Assembly (NCBI GenBank): GCA_963575745.1
Contig: CAUYUJ010001747.1
Span: 142,336-206,335, forward strand
DNA from: Prorocentrum cordatum
Taxonomy: Eukaryota; Sar; Dinophyceae; Prorocentrales; Prorocentraceae
Reading direction: 5' to 3'
DNA length: 64,000 nt
The translations under genes were made by a program, and so were the position numbers. Position 1 is the stretch's first letter; each line of letters starts with the position of its first letter. This document shows positions 1-9,689 of the stretch, piece after piece. The notes below the pieces were generated by a model. That model saw only the letters and a list, made by a program, of their open reading frames with translations. It did not search any database and was not told the origin of the DNA.

Positions 1-770
1 GACGCCGACCTCTGCGTGGGCCACTCGGACATCGAGAATTACTTTTACGCCTGCGGCGTCGACGAGGAGCTCCCCGGCCGCGTCTGCCTCCCCAGGCTGG
101 CTCGTCGCCGCGCTGGGGGCCCCGAGAGTAGCTGCGATCGTTTCTCCGGGAGGAGCGCCGTTGCCCCCGCCTTTCGCGTGCCGCCCATGGGCTTCAGCTG
201 GAGTTTCCATGTGGCGCAGGTCGCACACGCCTCAGTGGTCGTCGGGGGTGCTCCCCGACATCGCTGGGCTGGTGCTGCAGGATCGTGAGCCTGGCCCTGT
301 GGTCGGGCCCCGCGGCCTCGTGTCGTCGCCGTGCTGCGACGACCGCGCCGCGGCCGCGGGCTCCCCCGAGCTGGCCAGCGGCGCCCGCGTAGCCGTCGCT
401 CGCCAGCTCGCGGCCGAGGGGTTGACCGCCCACGAGGAGGAGGGGGGGAGGGCGCCCCCCCCTGGGCCGAGAGCTTCGGCTCTGCTATCGACGGCCTGGC
501 GGGAGAGGTGGGGCCGACCGCGAAGGGGGCTGCCCGCCTCGCCGCCGCGGGCCGCCGGCTTGCGCGGCGCCCGAAGGTCGCCGGGTGATGCTCGAGCCTT
601 TTTTGGGCCACTGCGTTTTCCAGCTCATGGGGGGGCGGCTCCTCGGGGCGGCCCCTCTCGAGCACCTTCGGCTCGCGCTGCCGCTTTGTTGGGGCGCGCC
701 CTTCCGCGACGTGATCGACGATGCTGAAACTGTCCTCCCTATTGCACCTCCGCCGCCCTATTCTTGGAGA
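1..770 (+). pseudogene. Reverse transcriptase relic of DIRS-like element
   Basis: Frame 1 (bases 1-288) opens with HSDIENYFYACGVDEEL and then FRVPPMGFSWSFHVAQ. These match RT motif A (the first catalytic Asp in DIENYFY) and the PMGFSW block of dinoflagellate RTs. The similarity then moves to frame 2: around 335-343 the catalytic YxDD position reads CCDD, followed by an Ala-rich helix ending in AAEGLTAHEE, which fits the thumb side of these RTs. From about 588 frame 3 carries EPFLGHCVFQLM, like the conserved LGHxxF segment downstream of the palm. The two frame changes and the Tyr-to-Cys change mean it cannot be active. The start lies outside the window. Confidence 0.68.
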
Positions 771-924
771 CGCAGGCGCGGCCCCCCTGCGGCCCCCGCA
801 AAGCTATTCAAGATGGGCCTCTGGCGCGCTATCTCGTCGAAGCCTCGGTTCCGCAAGGGGCGCGTTGCCCTACTGGGGGCCCGTGCTGGGGGAATGGTAC
901 GTAAGTCGGTTGGGAGGTCTGTGG

Positions 925-1135
925 GCAACCGCAATACCAAGCACCTCATCCTCGGGTTCTCGATGGGCACCCCATTGGCCTTCCTCAATAAGCGCAGTGG
1001 AGACAACCGCATGCTGGGGCGTTGCAGGAGCGTTGCAGCCTATGCATTCGCACTCGATTGCAAGTTCAGGTGTAAATCGGCCGTGTCTGAAGTGAACCGC
1101 GCTGGTTCGCCCTCCAGGATGTTCGAGACTTCTGC
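925..1135 (+). pseudogene. RNase H-like relic of the same element
   Basis: Frame 3 carries HLILGFSMGTPLAFL at 942 onward, then RMLGRCRSVAAYAFALDC, and SEVNRAGSPSR near 1086-1118. This is the pattern of the C-terminal half of the RNase H domain in DIRS and gypsy-like RTs, where one expects HLxLGDN, then a helix, then W-x-SExNPADxxSR. The Asp expected after LG is replaced (LGFS), so a metal ligand is lost. It is in the same frame as the FLGHC segment upstream. The assignment rests on pattern order and position between RT and YR; an independent short ORF is the alternative. Confidence 0.5.
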
Positions 1136-2732
1136 CCATGGGCGGACGCGCCGCGGACGTGCATCTCATCCTTCTTCCTTTTTTGTCTGTAGCCAGCTGG
1201 CTCGCAGCGAGGAGTTCCCCGCCCTCGATGCTCCGAGCACCGATTCAGACTCCGGCGTCAACGAAGGCCGCGCTTGGCGATGTGATCCAGGCTCTCTGCG
1301 GGCCGCTGGCGGCCTCCAGCTCCCGCGGGGGGCGGGCTCTCCGTCGCCGCAGCATCGGCGAGCTCGTCGAGATCGGGGCCTCCGCCTGTGGCTCGCATGC
1401 TTCGCCCCCCGCGGGGCGACCCGCCCGCTCGGCGCGCGGGCCGCCTCCGCCAGGGCCGCGCGAAGGCCCGCCGGGCGAAGCGCGCGGTCTCGGCGAGGGG
1501 GGGCATCGCGGCCTGTCCTGCTCAAGATCAGAACAGGAGACACATAAACATAAAGGGTTCTATTGGTTTTACGCCGGAAGGGGGCGTCGTTGACAGGGCG
1601 CCTGGCACGGATGCGGCGATCGGCGCGGCGTCGGTCTTTGGAGCTGGCGGTTTGCGCGGCAAGTGCGTCTAGCTGGCCGCGCGCGTTCGGGGCGCGTGAC
1701 GGGTGGAAGGGCCGCTCGCCAGCAACTGGCAGTCCTCTGCCCGCGGGCCAGAATAAATCGTCGCGCGCTCGCAACGGGGCGTGGGAAGGGTGGTTGGGGA
1801 GGGGGCGCGAGTCTCATTTCCAAATTCTTCATTCGATAGGCAGCGCGCGAGCGTTGTTTCCATTCATCTGCCGCGCGGCCAACCGAACGAACGAACAACC
1901 TGTCTCGGCGCGCAGTGTTAGCATCGCTTGCGCGCATCCTGGCTTCCTTCCGTTGCTTCCTTAGCTTCTTTCTCGCCCTCCTTTTCTTTTTCCTCTCCCC
2001 TTGCTTTGTCTAGCCCCGCCCCCCCTTCCCTTCCAGCTCGGAGCTGTCGCCGCGTGCGAAGGGCGCAGCCCAAAGGGCGTTGCTGTAATTCCTTTGTGTG
2101 CCACGAAGTCTCGCGCAAGTCCTTTGCGCACGGTCTGGTTAAACTGCCGGCGCGGGGGGCGCGCGAATAAATTTCCTTCGCTTGAGATCGTTTTCGCCGC
2201 CCCCACAAGAGCACGCGCGATTCCTTTGTGTAGTGCTTGCTTTCCCGCCTCGAGGAGCGCGCGCGGCCTGGCGCTACAATCGCAAGGCCGCGGCGCCTGG
2301 CAGCGCGATGCAGTTGCGCCGGATACCGCGCCCAAAACGACCCTGCGTGGATTTTGGGTCTTTTGCCGAAATCGCGCCGGCAGCTGGCCAGCCGCGTCGC
2401 CGACCCTGCATGCCCGCTCGCGCTGCTGCGTTCTGCTGCCGCGACGCGTGCTGCTGTCAGCGGATGAACAAACTGACGTTGCACGGTGGTTTGGCTGTGC
2501 CAAACCACCATGGACTCTTACTTGGTAGCGGATTTGGGGATCTTGTCGCCGCCGACAGCCTTGCCACACCATACGTGTCAACTGCATCCTAGAGCGCGGC
2601 CGTGCATCAACCGTGGTTCGGATCGCTGGGGACCCAGTCGCATGTGTGCGCATGCGTTGCACCGTTCGTGGTGCCAAAACCCTTTGCGTGAAATTCCATT
2701 GTGCGTTTTTTTCCGGCCCCTACAAGAGGGGC
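1136..2732. other. Gap between RNase H and recombinase: no gene seen
   Basis: GC-rich with long overlapping open frames on both strands, all of compositional type (Arg/Ala-rich). No domain recognised. A polypyrimidine stretch followed by CAAG near 2705-2730 would suit a splice acceptor just before the recombinase, but that is only a suggestion. A strong hairpin lies at 2485-2509. Confidence 0.4.
2485..2509. repeat. Perfect 11-bp hairpin
   Basis: GGTGGTTTGGC, loop TGT, then GCCAAACCACC: eleven perfect base pairs with a 3-nt loop. It sits about 225 bp before the recombinase domain. It could be an inverted end of a small insertion or a folded RNA; nothing decides. Confidence 0.8.
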
Positions 2733-3671
2733 TCGCGCCAGCTCGGCGTCCTCGAGCAGGCCTCGGTGCAGCCCAGGGTCGTGGCCCCATGCAAGAAGTT
2801 CTACGCGGAGATCACCAGGCGGGCCAGCCGCGAGAATATCCAGCCCATCACGGACGAGCAGATAGACGCGGCGGCCGCCGACTACCTCGACGCCCTCTAT
2901 TTCCAGGGCCGCGAGGCGGCCTCGCGGGGTCGGCCCCTGGAGGCCGTCAAGTCCATGAGGAGCGGGGGCCCGTTGCCGCTTGCCCCCCCGCCCCCGCGGA
3001 TGAGATGGGCCCTGCAGGGCTTCCGCAAGGCGGCCCCTGGCGCCTCTAGCCTTGGGCTGCCTTGGGAATGGGCCGCTGCCATCTCGGGGGCCCTGCTGGC
3101 CGCCGAGCGCAGGGGCGCTGCTCTTTGCTTTCTGACGTGCCGCGATGCGCATGCCCGTCCTAGGGGTGCCATGGAGCTGCAGGTTGGGGGCCCTGAGCCC
3201 ACTGCGCCCCGCCTCCAGGGCCGTCGCCGCCTGTGTCTGGCGGCGCGACCGGAGGAGAGGGGCTCGCCTCGCAAGGCGGGGAGCTTCGACGACGCCGTCT
3301 GCGTCGAGGACCTCGACGCGCCCCTCTCGCCTCGCGTGGTCCGGCTGGCGATGCGGCGGGGCCCGCGCGAACTTCTCTTCCGCCTGTCGATCAACAAGTG
3401 CAGCGGCGCGTTCGAGGAGGCTGCCGACCTCGTCGGCCCAAGGGGCGAGCAGCTCTGCGCGCGCCGGGCCAGGCGCGGGGGGGCCTCGAGGGGCGCCGCG
3501 CTGAAGAGGCGCGACCTCGCCGAGATCCAGGAGCGGGCCGTCCAGAGAACCTTCAATTCCGTCCGACGCCACGGAAAGTCTGGGGAAGCGCAGCGGGCGA
3601 TCAACAGGTCCCCTCCGGAGACCGGCCTACAGCCGACTGGCCGTCAAGGGCCTCAACGAATGGCTCCATAG
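2733..3671 (+). pseudogene. Tyrosine recombinase (phage-integrase type) relic
   Basis: The open frame starts at 2613, but family-like sequence begins near 2733 (LGVLEQASVQPRVV, the start of the SAM-like core-binding domain). It goes on through ADYLDALYFQG and ALQGFRKAAPG to the catalytic domain. Visible landmarks are the AHARPRGAMEL segment (first catalytic Arg region), the beta-hairpin Lys in SPRKAGSFDD, and the C-terminal block RARRGGASRG...LAEIQERAVQRTFNSVRRHGKS. In the dinoflagellate family this block normally reads RH-GAS ... RGRW ... RRYEKS. Here the His of RH-GAS is Arg, RGRW has become RAVQ, and the nucleophilic Tyr of RRYEKS is His (CAC near 3571). The protein is therefore catalytically dead despite 352 open codons. 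It ends at TAG 3669-3671, and the same frame continues into the methyltransferase. Confidence 0.75.
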
Positions 3672-3722
3672 ACGTCCTATGCCGCTCAACATCCTGCCTG
3701 TCAGAAGAGGGCGCAGACTGAA

Positions 3723-4526
3723 CGGGAAGCGGCAGAGATCTTCGCTGGCTCTGGAAGGCTAGCCGCGGCGCTGGCTCGACGTGGCACCCCATGTGAGGGA
3801 TGGGAAATCAATGGCGGCTCGTCTTGCGACCTCACTCTTCCTGGCCACCAGCGCAGGCTGCTGTCGGGAATCCACGGGCGCAAGGATTGCCATCTACACT
3901 TTGCTCTGCCGTGCCAGACCCCCTCGCGGGCCAGACGGCCAGGGGGGCCTGGCCCACCGCCTCGGTTCTCTTGACCACGAGGGCCTTGGGTCCGCAGAGT
4001 TGTTGCTGCTAACGTTTTCATATCTTGCGTCGTCAAGGCCTGTGGACTGGCCTCAGAGCAAGGTATCGCGGTGACGATTGAGAACAGGTTCGCCTCCATG
4101 CTGTGGGTCGCTCTTGAGTTGCAAAGGATGCTCGCGGAGCTCAACTGCTCTTCCGCCCGTCTAAATTTCTGCTTGTTCGGTGAACGGTGGCGGAAGGCCA
4201 CCGCATCTGTTGTTGCAGTTGCTGGCCTCGGCTCGCTCGCGAAAGAATGTGCCAGCTCGATCTGTCGCCGCGCCGGTTTGCCGCGCTGGATGCTCGAGGG
4301 TAAGGGCCCAACCGGTGTGTTCTGGACGCGGCGTTCTGAACCCTACCCACCCGCTCCACGCTCGCTTCTGGCCTCCACGCTTGCCAGTGCAAAGGTGTGG
4401 GATAGGGCAGAGTGCGCAGGCCTCGCGCTTGAAGCTTGTTGGCAGGCCAGCGCCCCTCGCCGGCCCCTGCGACGCGCGGAGGTCCATGTGGTACCTGATG
4501 CGCAAGTGCACGGGCTTGTCCGATAA
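3723..4526 (+). pseudogene. C5-cytosine methyltransferase-like domain of the element
   Basis: Same frame as the recombinase. Motif I is EIFAGSGRLAAAL (about 3735-3773; SAM-binding FxGxG). Motif IV is ALPCQTPSRAR (3903-3935), with the catalytic Pro-Cys-Gln of cytosine-5 methyltransferases. Motif VI is IENRFASMLW (from about 4077; Glu-Asn of the ENV motif). Then come NFCLFGERWRKAT and CRRAGLPRWMLEG, a distal block I associate with dinoflagellate copies of this domain. A TGA at 3972-3974 cuts it; the rest of the frame runs to 4526. In DIRS elements a methyltransferase is thought to act on the element or its DNA intermediate, but no role is proven. The motif order is seen and C5 chemistry is inferred; the same fold could be a non-catalytic relative. 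Confidence 0.72.
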
Positions 4527-4789
4527 GGGCTCCAGTGCGAGCTATTTAAGAAATCCACCAGTCGACGGAGATTCGCAACCTTTCGACATCCTTCGGCACG
4601 AGCGCCGCATCGTCGGCGCGCGCCGCGTCGGCGCTGAGAACAGAAGTTCGCGCATCCGAGCTGCGAAATTCCGTCCTTTTCGACGCCCCCTATCAGCGCG
4701 CTCAACATGATGATGAACAAGTGCGGGCTCGAGGGGCCACCCTTGAAGCGCGATGCCGGAGGGCTGCGCGTGCGGGTCGCCGATGCCAT
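4343..4789 (-). pseudogene. LINE reverse transcriptase fragment (motif B)
   Basis: The frame starting at 4789 reads FKGGPSSPHLFIIMLSALIGG, which fits motif B of LINE RTs (usual form QGxPLSPxLFIIxLSAL). The expected Gln-Gly is changed to Lys-Gly. After this the similarity fades; a neighbouring frame has ELLFSADAARADDAAL, possibly the ruined YADDT block. Upstream motifs A and the fingers are missing. The rest of this frame is GC-rich filler. Confidence 0.55.
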
Positions 4790-4877
4790 GCTCGTTTAAT
4801 GACGTTCCATCTTATTTTTGGCCTTGAGCACCAGAAAGAGTTCCGAGCACCAGAAAACTGCAGGAACTGGAGGGTTT

Positions 4878-5444
4878 TCACGCGTCGGGCCCTGGGAGGC
4901 AGTACTCGATCGACACTGTTTCGATACTTTTCTGGGTGCTCGAAGTTTTTTTGCGGGGATGTGGTTCTGAAGTGCGATGGAAGTTCGTCTTTTCTTCCGA
5001 ACGCGCGCCCGTTGCGCGTGTGACGGCAGTCGCCTTGACGCGCGGGTCGGCCAGGCCGAACAGGGCGAGAGACCCTCCGGGCGCGTAGAGATTCAGCCTT
5101 GCAGTGGGGTCGATGAGTTTTGCAAAGCCCATGGTTGAATGACGAAACCGCGGGGCGACCGCAAAGCCGACTTCTGCAGGATTTTCCTTCCTGGTCACGC
5201 CGCCGGTGAGAATCGTCGAGCATCCGTCCTGCGCAAAATGCGGGGCTTCAGCTGCGCGCGTCTCTTGCAAGCGCATCGCGTCGATTCTTCCCTGCTCCGC
5301 GACAACAATGATCTGCTCAAGTTTTGTGAATTCCGCATCGACGCTCAGGCCCTCGACGTTCGAAGAGACACAAGAGAGCGAGTCTCTAGGCTGGCGCTGC
5401 TGCGAATGTCCCAATGAAATTGCCTTCCATGCCGAGGCGATCAT
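4878..5444 (-). pseudogene. LINE AP-endonuclease (EEP) domain
   Basis: Residues 24-32 (SCVSSNVEG) contain the Asn of the EEP active site. Residues 54-62 (IDAMRLQET) contain the catalytic Glu in the LQET motif. GGVTRKENPAEVGFAVAPRF matches the SGG...GVGF segment, and LNLYAPGGSLAL resembles the strand that leads to YAPH. This is the nicking nuclease of non-LTR retrotransposons. After about residue 130 family resemblance stops and the frame runs on into unrelated sequence, so the His/Asp C-terminal half is missing. The start codon is uncertain. Confidence 0.65.
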
Positions 5445-5479
5445 TCTGCCGGCATGCGCGGCGCGCGTTGGGCCCCGCG

Positions 5480-6846
5480 CGGAGGCCGAAGAGCATCATG
5501 TAGTGAAATTGTTGGCGGTGAAACTCGTGGCTGGCGATTGCGCGGCCGCGGCTGATCTGCGAACCAATGCAGCGCCGCGACCCCCAGTGGGGGCCGCCTG
5601 GTTCACCGTCGGCGCCGGCCACGCGGCTGTCCGCCCAGCTGCCGGTGCCCCTTGCCCGCGTTGCCTTTGCCTTTGCCCTCGTAGTTGGCGCCTTCCGCGG
5701 CGCCCTTCGGGGCCTTCTCGTATTGCTCCGAAGACTTGGCGTGGAGCTCTCTGATCAGCGGGCTGTTGTGGAGGTCGCTCCATGCTTTCCAATCTCGGCC
5801 CTGTCCTCGGCCATCGTCGCCAACGCGTGCTCGCCACTTGCGGTTGCAATGTTCGGGGCAACCTCGGTGACCGAGATCGTGCGTGGAACCTCCCCGCTGC
5901 TCCTCCAGCACCTGCTTCAAGCCAAGGCGCAAGTTGCGGTCTGCTCGCGCCGCTGGACGGCGGGCCTGCGCAGCCCGCGAATTTTTGCTGCTGTTGGCGA
6001 GGGTGGCCGAGCGCAAGAGGTAGACCGAGCCGTCCCGGAGAGCCTGAGAGCGAGACCCTGCAAATATAATGCCTGCGAGATTACCGATGGAGTGCGTCTA
6101 CGCACGGGTGGGCCGCTGAGGTATGAGAGTTGGTCCTGCAACCAGGTCGTGGCCTGGCCGCCCCGATGTCCCCAGGCCCGTCCAAGTGGCCGATGGCCAT
6201 GCTCACCGCCCTCATGTCCATGGCCTCGAAGGCCAGGTCTGGACCGCCCCGCGTTGAGCCCGCCATCGTTGATCAAGTGCTTCTTGATGCATTCGCGGAT
6301 CTTGGCCTCCTTGGCATCGACCGATGTGGAATGCTGGAGTTTCGGATGTCGTGCAGAGTTGTTCGAGCTTGTCCACCTGGGTGTTCTAGATATTCATGCG
6401 CTGCTCTATGGTGTCCTAGTGTTGAGTCAGGGCCCCCCTCTCCTCAAGGACGAAGCCGCCCAGTTTGAGGAAATCGGACGGAGTCCGGCGCCTGCCGCAG
6501 TTCGTGGGCCGAGCTGTTCAGTCAGTATAGCCGCGATTCCCTGGGTGGCAACTAGCCGCCGCATTTGTGGCTCCTGGATCAACTCCTATTCTTCCTCTTC
6601 TTCCATCCCTGCTGCGTGTCCTCGAGCGTCATATGGGGAAGCAGCAGCAGCGTCAAAATCAGGCTGGCGGACACGACGGCCCTCACAGTCCGTGGCGTGC
6701 TCCTCTGGGCCCCCAGGCATCTGCACATAGCCGTCGTCAAGGAGTGGCACGAAAGGTGAATCTGGTCCATGGCCCAGGCGCGCACTGGTCTTCATCTTCA
6801 TCCACGAGTGGCCCGAACAACTTGCCCACTGGCGCGCCACCCTCAC
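5480..6846 (-). pseudogene. LINE ORF1-like region, broken
   Basis: The frame opening at 6846 ends in an acidic run (EEEEE). Spliced by eye through stops it continues with heptad-like sequence (DTIEQRMNI, TQVDKLEQL) as expected of an ORF1 coiled coil, around 6340-6430. Further down, frames at 5917-6276 and 5603-6016 give short basic segments (ATLANSSKNSRAAQARR; LRLGLKQVLEE) and a Gly/Lys-rich tail (YEGKGKGNAGKG) like the nucleic-acid-binding end of dinoflagellate ORF1 proteins. Several stops and shifts. The assignment leans on position upstream of the endonuclease. Confidence 0.4.
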
Positions 6847-7272
6847 GGGTGTGGTCGCGAGGGGCGGCGTTCGGGGAAAGCCATGGGGCTTCGAGTTTTT
6901 TTTTTCTCCAAATTCATCGCAAAGATCGTATGTATCTCGCAGTCGGTCTCCTGGGAGGGGCTCGTCAGGGCCCTCGCGGGCACTCCAGAATCCGTCGATG
7001 CCTGAGATTCGGAAAGAACCCGCGCTTTAAAGGTCTTTGAAGTGCGAATATTCCGCGAGCGAGTAAAGTGCGCCGCGCCCGCGCGGGAGCCCATTTGACA
7101 GGACACAGTGAGCGCGGCGCCGAGCGAGAGCAACCTTTCGCCCTTTCGCGCGGGATGTGTGCCCTGTTCCGTTCCTGCCCTCGCTTTGCAATGTCGACGC
7201 CGAAACGTCCATGTCGAAAGGGACATTAATGTATTGCGAAGGCCTTACGGCCGGTGCCGCCGACTCTGAAGG
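6847..7272. other. No gene seen
   Basis: Unique-looking sequence between the LINE 5' end and the first microsatellite. Short open frames on both strands only; no motif recognised. Confidence 0.4.
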
Positions 7273-7273
7273 G

Positions 7274-7291
7274 GGACAACGACGACAACGG

Positions 7292-7323
<32 letters not shown>

Positions 7324-7342
7324 GCGACGACGACGACGCTGA
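7274..7342. repeat. GAC/GGC triplet microsatellite
   Basis: About 69 bp of GAC and GGC triplets in direct succession (GACGACGAC..., GGCGGCGGC..., GACGACGAC). Open in several frames, which explains the poly-Arg and poly-Val ORFs here. Confidence 0.9.
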
Positions 7343-7364
7343 CATGGGTCAGAGTCCTCAGTGA

Positions 7365-7700
7365 TGCTGTTTGGGGTCTCTTCGGAGCGCTCTCGGAGGC
7401 CTCTGGGGGGCAGTTTGGGGGCTTTTTGGGAGCATCTTGGGGGATCCTCTCGGGGCCGAGGGCTTGAAATGTCCGTTCGGTTCCCCCGTCAGGGCTCCCT
7501 GTTGGAGACTCTTGGGGCGCTGGCGGCCTCCTGGGGGTCGTGCAGGAGAGCTCCGCGGACCTCCGCGCGGACACCTCGTCGGAGAGGGAGAAGGACTTCT
7601 TCGGGCTTTCGGGACCGCGCGGGGGGAAGCGTATCTGGGTGGGGACCCCCCAAGACCCTCCCGGGACCACCCCCCGCGGGGAAGGAATCAAAGGGAAGTG
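7365..7700 (+). repeat. Degenerate GGCCTCTTGGGG-type repeat
   Basis: Phrases such as GGCCTCTGGGGGGCAG, TTTTTGGGAGCATCTTGG and GGGGATCCTCTCGGGG recall the CTTGGGGCC words that are much clearer at 29940-30640 and, inverted, at 47460-47885. Here the copy is more diverged. No coding assignment. Confidence 0.4.
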
Positions 7701-8366
7701 GCTTCCCTTCGACTCCTATCCGACTTTGCCCAATTTCGCGTTGGATGGCGCGCTTGAGGAGGAGGGCCCAGAGAAATGGAACGGAGAACGACGGAGACGA
7801 CGACTCGAACGGAGAAGCCCGACTCGAACGGGGAAGCCCCTCACACTCGCCGACAGGGTCGGCGGACTGTCTTGGATGGGTAGGATGAAGCGTCCAGGAT
7901 TGAAGGACTATTAATTGCGAGCCAATTTCGTGAGGTCGAACCAGTCAGCGGGCCGCGGTACTTCCCACCCACCTCCCAATAACAAAGGAAACAATGGTGC
8001 CACAACTTGGCATTGGGACTGGGACGCGCTCCCACCTAGCGAACGTAACGTGGTGAGAACGCTGCTCGGGTAATACGGTAACTACGCTGCTACGTCCTTT
8101 CTCTGAGCGCCTGCGGCGCTTTCCGCCCGCCCCGCCACAGAACGCGACTCGGCGCGTTGCGGGTGTCCTGTCTTTTGCTGACGTAGCTTTCGACCGTCCC
8201 TGGAGGTTGAGATCGAAGAGAGGCGCCTGCCGTGGTCTTGCCTGTGACTCCTGGAGGCCCAAGCCTGCTCTCTCTCCCGCTCCCCGCCCCAGGTCCCCTC
8301 GATCCGACCCCCGTCTGTGACCCCCCAGATCCCCGCAGGTCACTCCCACCGAAACCTTCAGAAACA
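7700..8366. other. No gene seen
   Basis: Mixed-composition sequence with a short internal duplication (CGACTCGAACGG... and GACTCGAACGGGG near 7801-7835). No domain or RNA gene recognised. Confidence 0.4.
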
Positions 8367-8458
8367 CCGTCGTCGTCGTCCTCGTCCTCATCGTCGTCGT
8401 CGTCGCCGCCGTCGTTGTCGTCGTCGTCGTCGTTGTCGTCGTCGTTGTCCTCTTCCTC
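8367..8458. repeat. CGT/GTC triplet microsatellite
   Basis: About 90 bp of CGT/GTC triplets with occasional CTC and TTG. On the minus strand it encodes poly-Thr/Arg frames of no biological weight. Confidence 0.9.
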
Positions 8459-8639
8459 CTCTCAAGCGGCCCGCCCGAGGACATAGATGGACAGGGCCCT
8501 GGCGACTGCGAGGGCCCCGGCCCGGAGGACGCCGGGTCGCAGTCCACCTCGTGGGTCTGCCCGAGGTGCACGCTGAGGAGCGCCTTGGGGCCTGCGGGGC
8601 CGCGGCCGGCTTTCGCGGCCACGCGTCCGAGCCCGTGCC

Positions 8640-8850
8640 TGCGCGTGTCCGTGACGGCGTTGATGTTCGTGCACGTGGCCGCGATCGCGTGCGTGTGCTG
8701 ATATGCTCGTGCGCGTGGCCGTGATCGTGAGTCTGAGTCCGAGTCCGTTTGTGCATGGTCGTGCTCGCGTGCGCGTCCGAGTCCGTGCGCGTGCGCGTGT
8801 CTGTGCCGGTGTTGGTGTTCGTGCGCGTGGCCGTGGTCGTGGGATCGCCG
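8640..8850. repeat. GTGCGCGTG-rich degenerate tract
   Basis: Repeated words GTGCGCGTG, CGTGGCCGTG and GAGTCCGAGTCCG with alternating purine-pyrimidine runs, a composition able to form Z-DNA. It gives open frames on both strands but no recognisable protein. Confidence 0.6.
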
Positions 8851-9191
8851 TTCACGAGGGATCCCACGGCGCCCTCAAAGTGCCCGCCTCATCGCAGGTG
8901 TGGCAGCTGACCGCTTGTGTCGGAGGAGAAATCGAGCGTGCGCGTGGGAGTGCCTCGTGTGGCCGCTCTTCAGAAGGCCACCTCTTGCTCGCCTCGCCCC
9001 GCTGAGTCTCCTCCCCTGTCTTCCACTCCACCCGCTGGGCTCTTCCGCTCCAGGCGCCAGGGTAATTGCCGCGTCCGATGACGCGCTCGGCGCCGCCGAA
9101 GGAACAAAAGAGGTGCATATTCCGCGATCCTTCACGGTTGACCGATCCACGCGGCATCGGAAACCAACGCGCATGTCGTCACGACATGAAT

Positions 9192-9275
9192 CCACCGTAC
9201 GTGCTTGGCTCGGTTTTCGTGTTCGGTTTACGTGCTTGGCTCGGTTTCGGTGGTCGTACGTGCTTGGCGCCGAGG
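9192..9275 (+). repeat. TACGTGCTTGGCTCGG short tandem repeat
   Basis: Three copies of TACGTGCTTGGC (starting near 9198, 9229 and 9256), the first two extended by TCGGTTT, spaced about 27-31 bp. The array ends at a run of G then C (9274-9302). Confidence 0.75.
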
Positions 9276-9689
9276 GGGGGGGTTCAAACCCGCCCCCCCC
9301 CCTGGCGCTGGCGGCGGCCAGAAGCGCCGGCGCTGGCGCCGGCGACGGCGGGGACGCAGCGACGATAACCACCACTACAACCACCACTACTACCACAGCT
9401 CCACCGAAGGCTCCAGTGGCAGGGTCCGCATGCGTCATCGCCACCCAGGACAGCTTTTCGTGGCCCCACACTTGGCACCTGTGCCGCTGGGTGCCCTCGT
9501 GGCGTCCCAGGAAAACAAGCGGGTTGGCAGCCCGATCGTCACCACAGTTCGACGGGGCTGTGGGAGAGACTCTTGCCCTGGGGTTGGCCAGGCCAGGCCG
9601 CCCTGGCGGGTATTTAACATGGCGGAACCATGTGTTTCAACGTGTCTAAGCCACCTATGGGGGTGTCTAACATGGGCCAACTGGGGCAG

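Larger units (their letters stand above)
1..4526 (+). mobile_element. Decayed DIRS-like retroelement (RT, RNase H, YR, C5-MT-like)
   Basis: Four recognisable domains lie on one strand in order: reverse transcriptase (from base 1, 5' part off the window), RNase H, tyrosine recombinase and a cytosine-methyltransferase-like domain. That combination is typical of DIRS-type retroelements, which integrate by a tyrosine recombinase instead of a DDE integrase. Known DIRS elements often carry a methyltransferase, usually described as N6-adenine type; here the visible motifs are of the C5 type. RT is split over three frames; the YR and MT parts share one frame with stops at 3669 and 3972. About 1.6 kb without recognisable coding separates RNase H from YR and may be a later insertion. 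I saw no terminal repeats. The order and grouping are seen; the element class is inferred. Confidence 0.65.
4343..6846 (-). mobile_element. Decayed APE-type LINE retrotransposon, minus strand
   Basis: Reading the minus strand from 6846 down to 4343: an ORF1-like segment with a coiled-coil-like stretch and a Gly/Lys-rich tail, then an AP-endonuclease domain, then the motif-B block of a LINE reverse transcriptase. Only about 200-300 bp separate the end of the endonuclease from RT motif B, against roughly 1 kb in an intact LINE, so an internal deletion is likely. The element abuts the 3' end of the DIRS-like copy. No poly(A) tail or target-site duplication was found. Confidence 0.6.
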
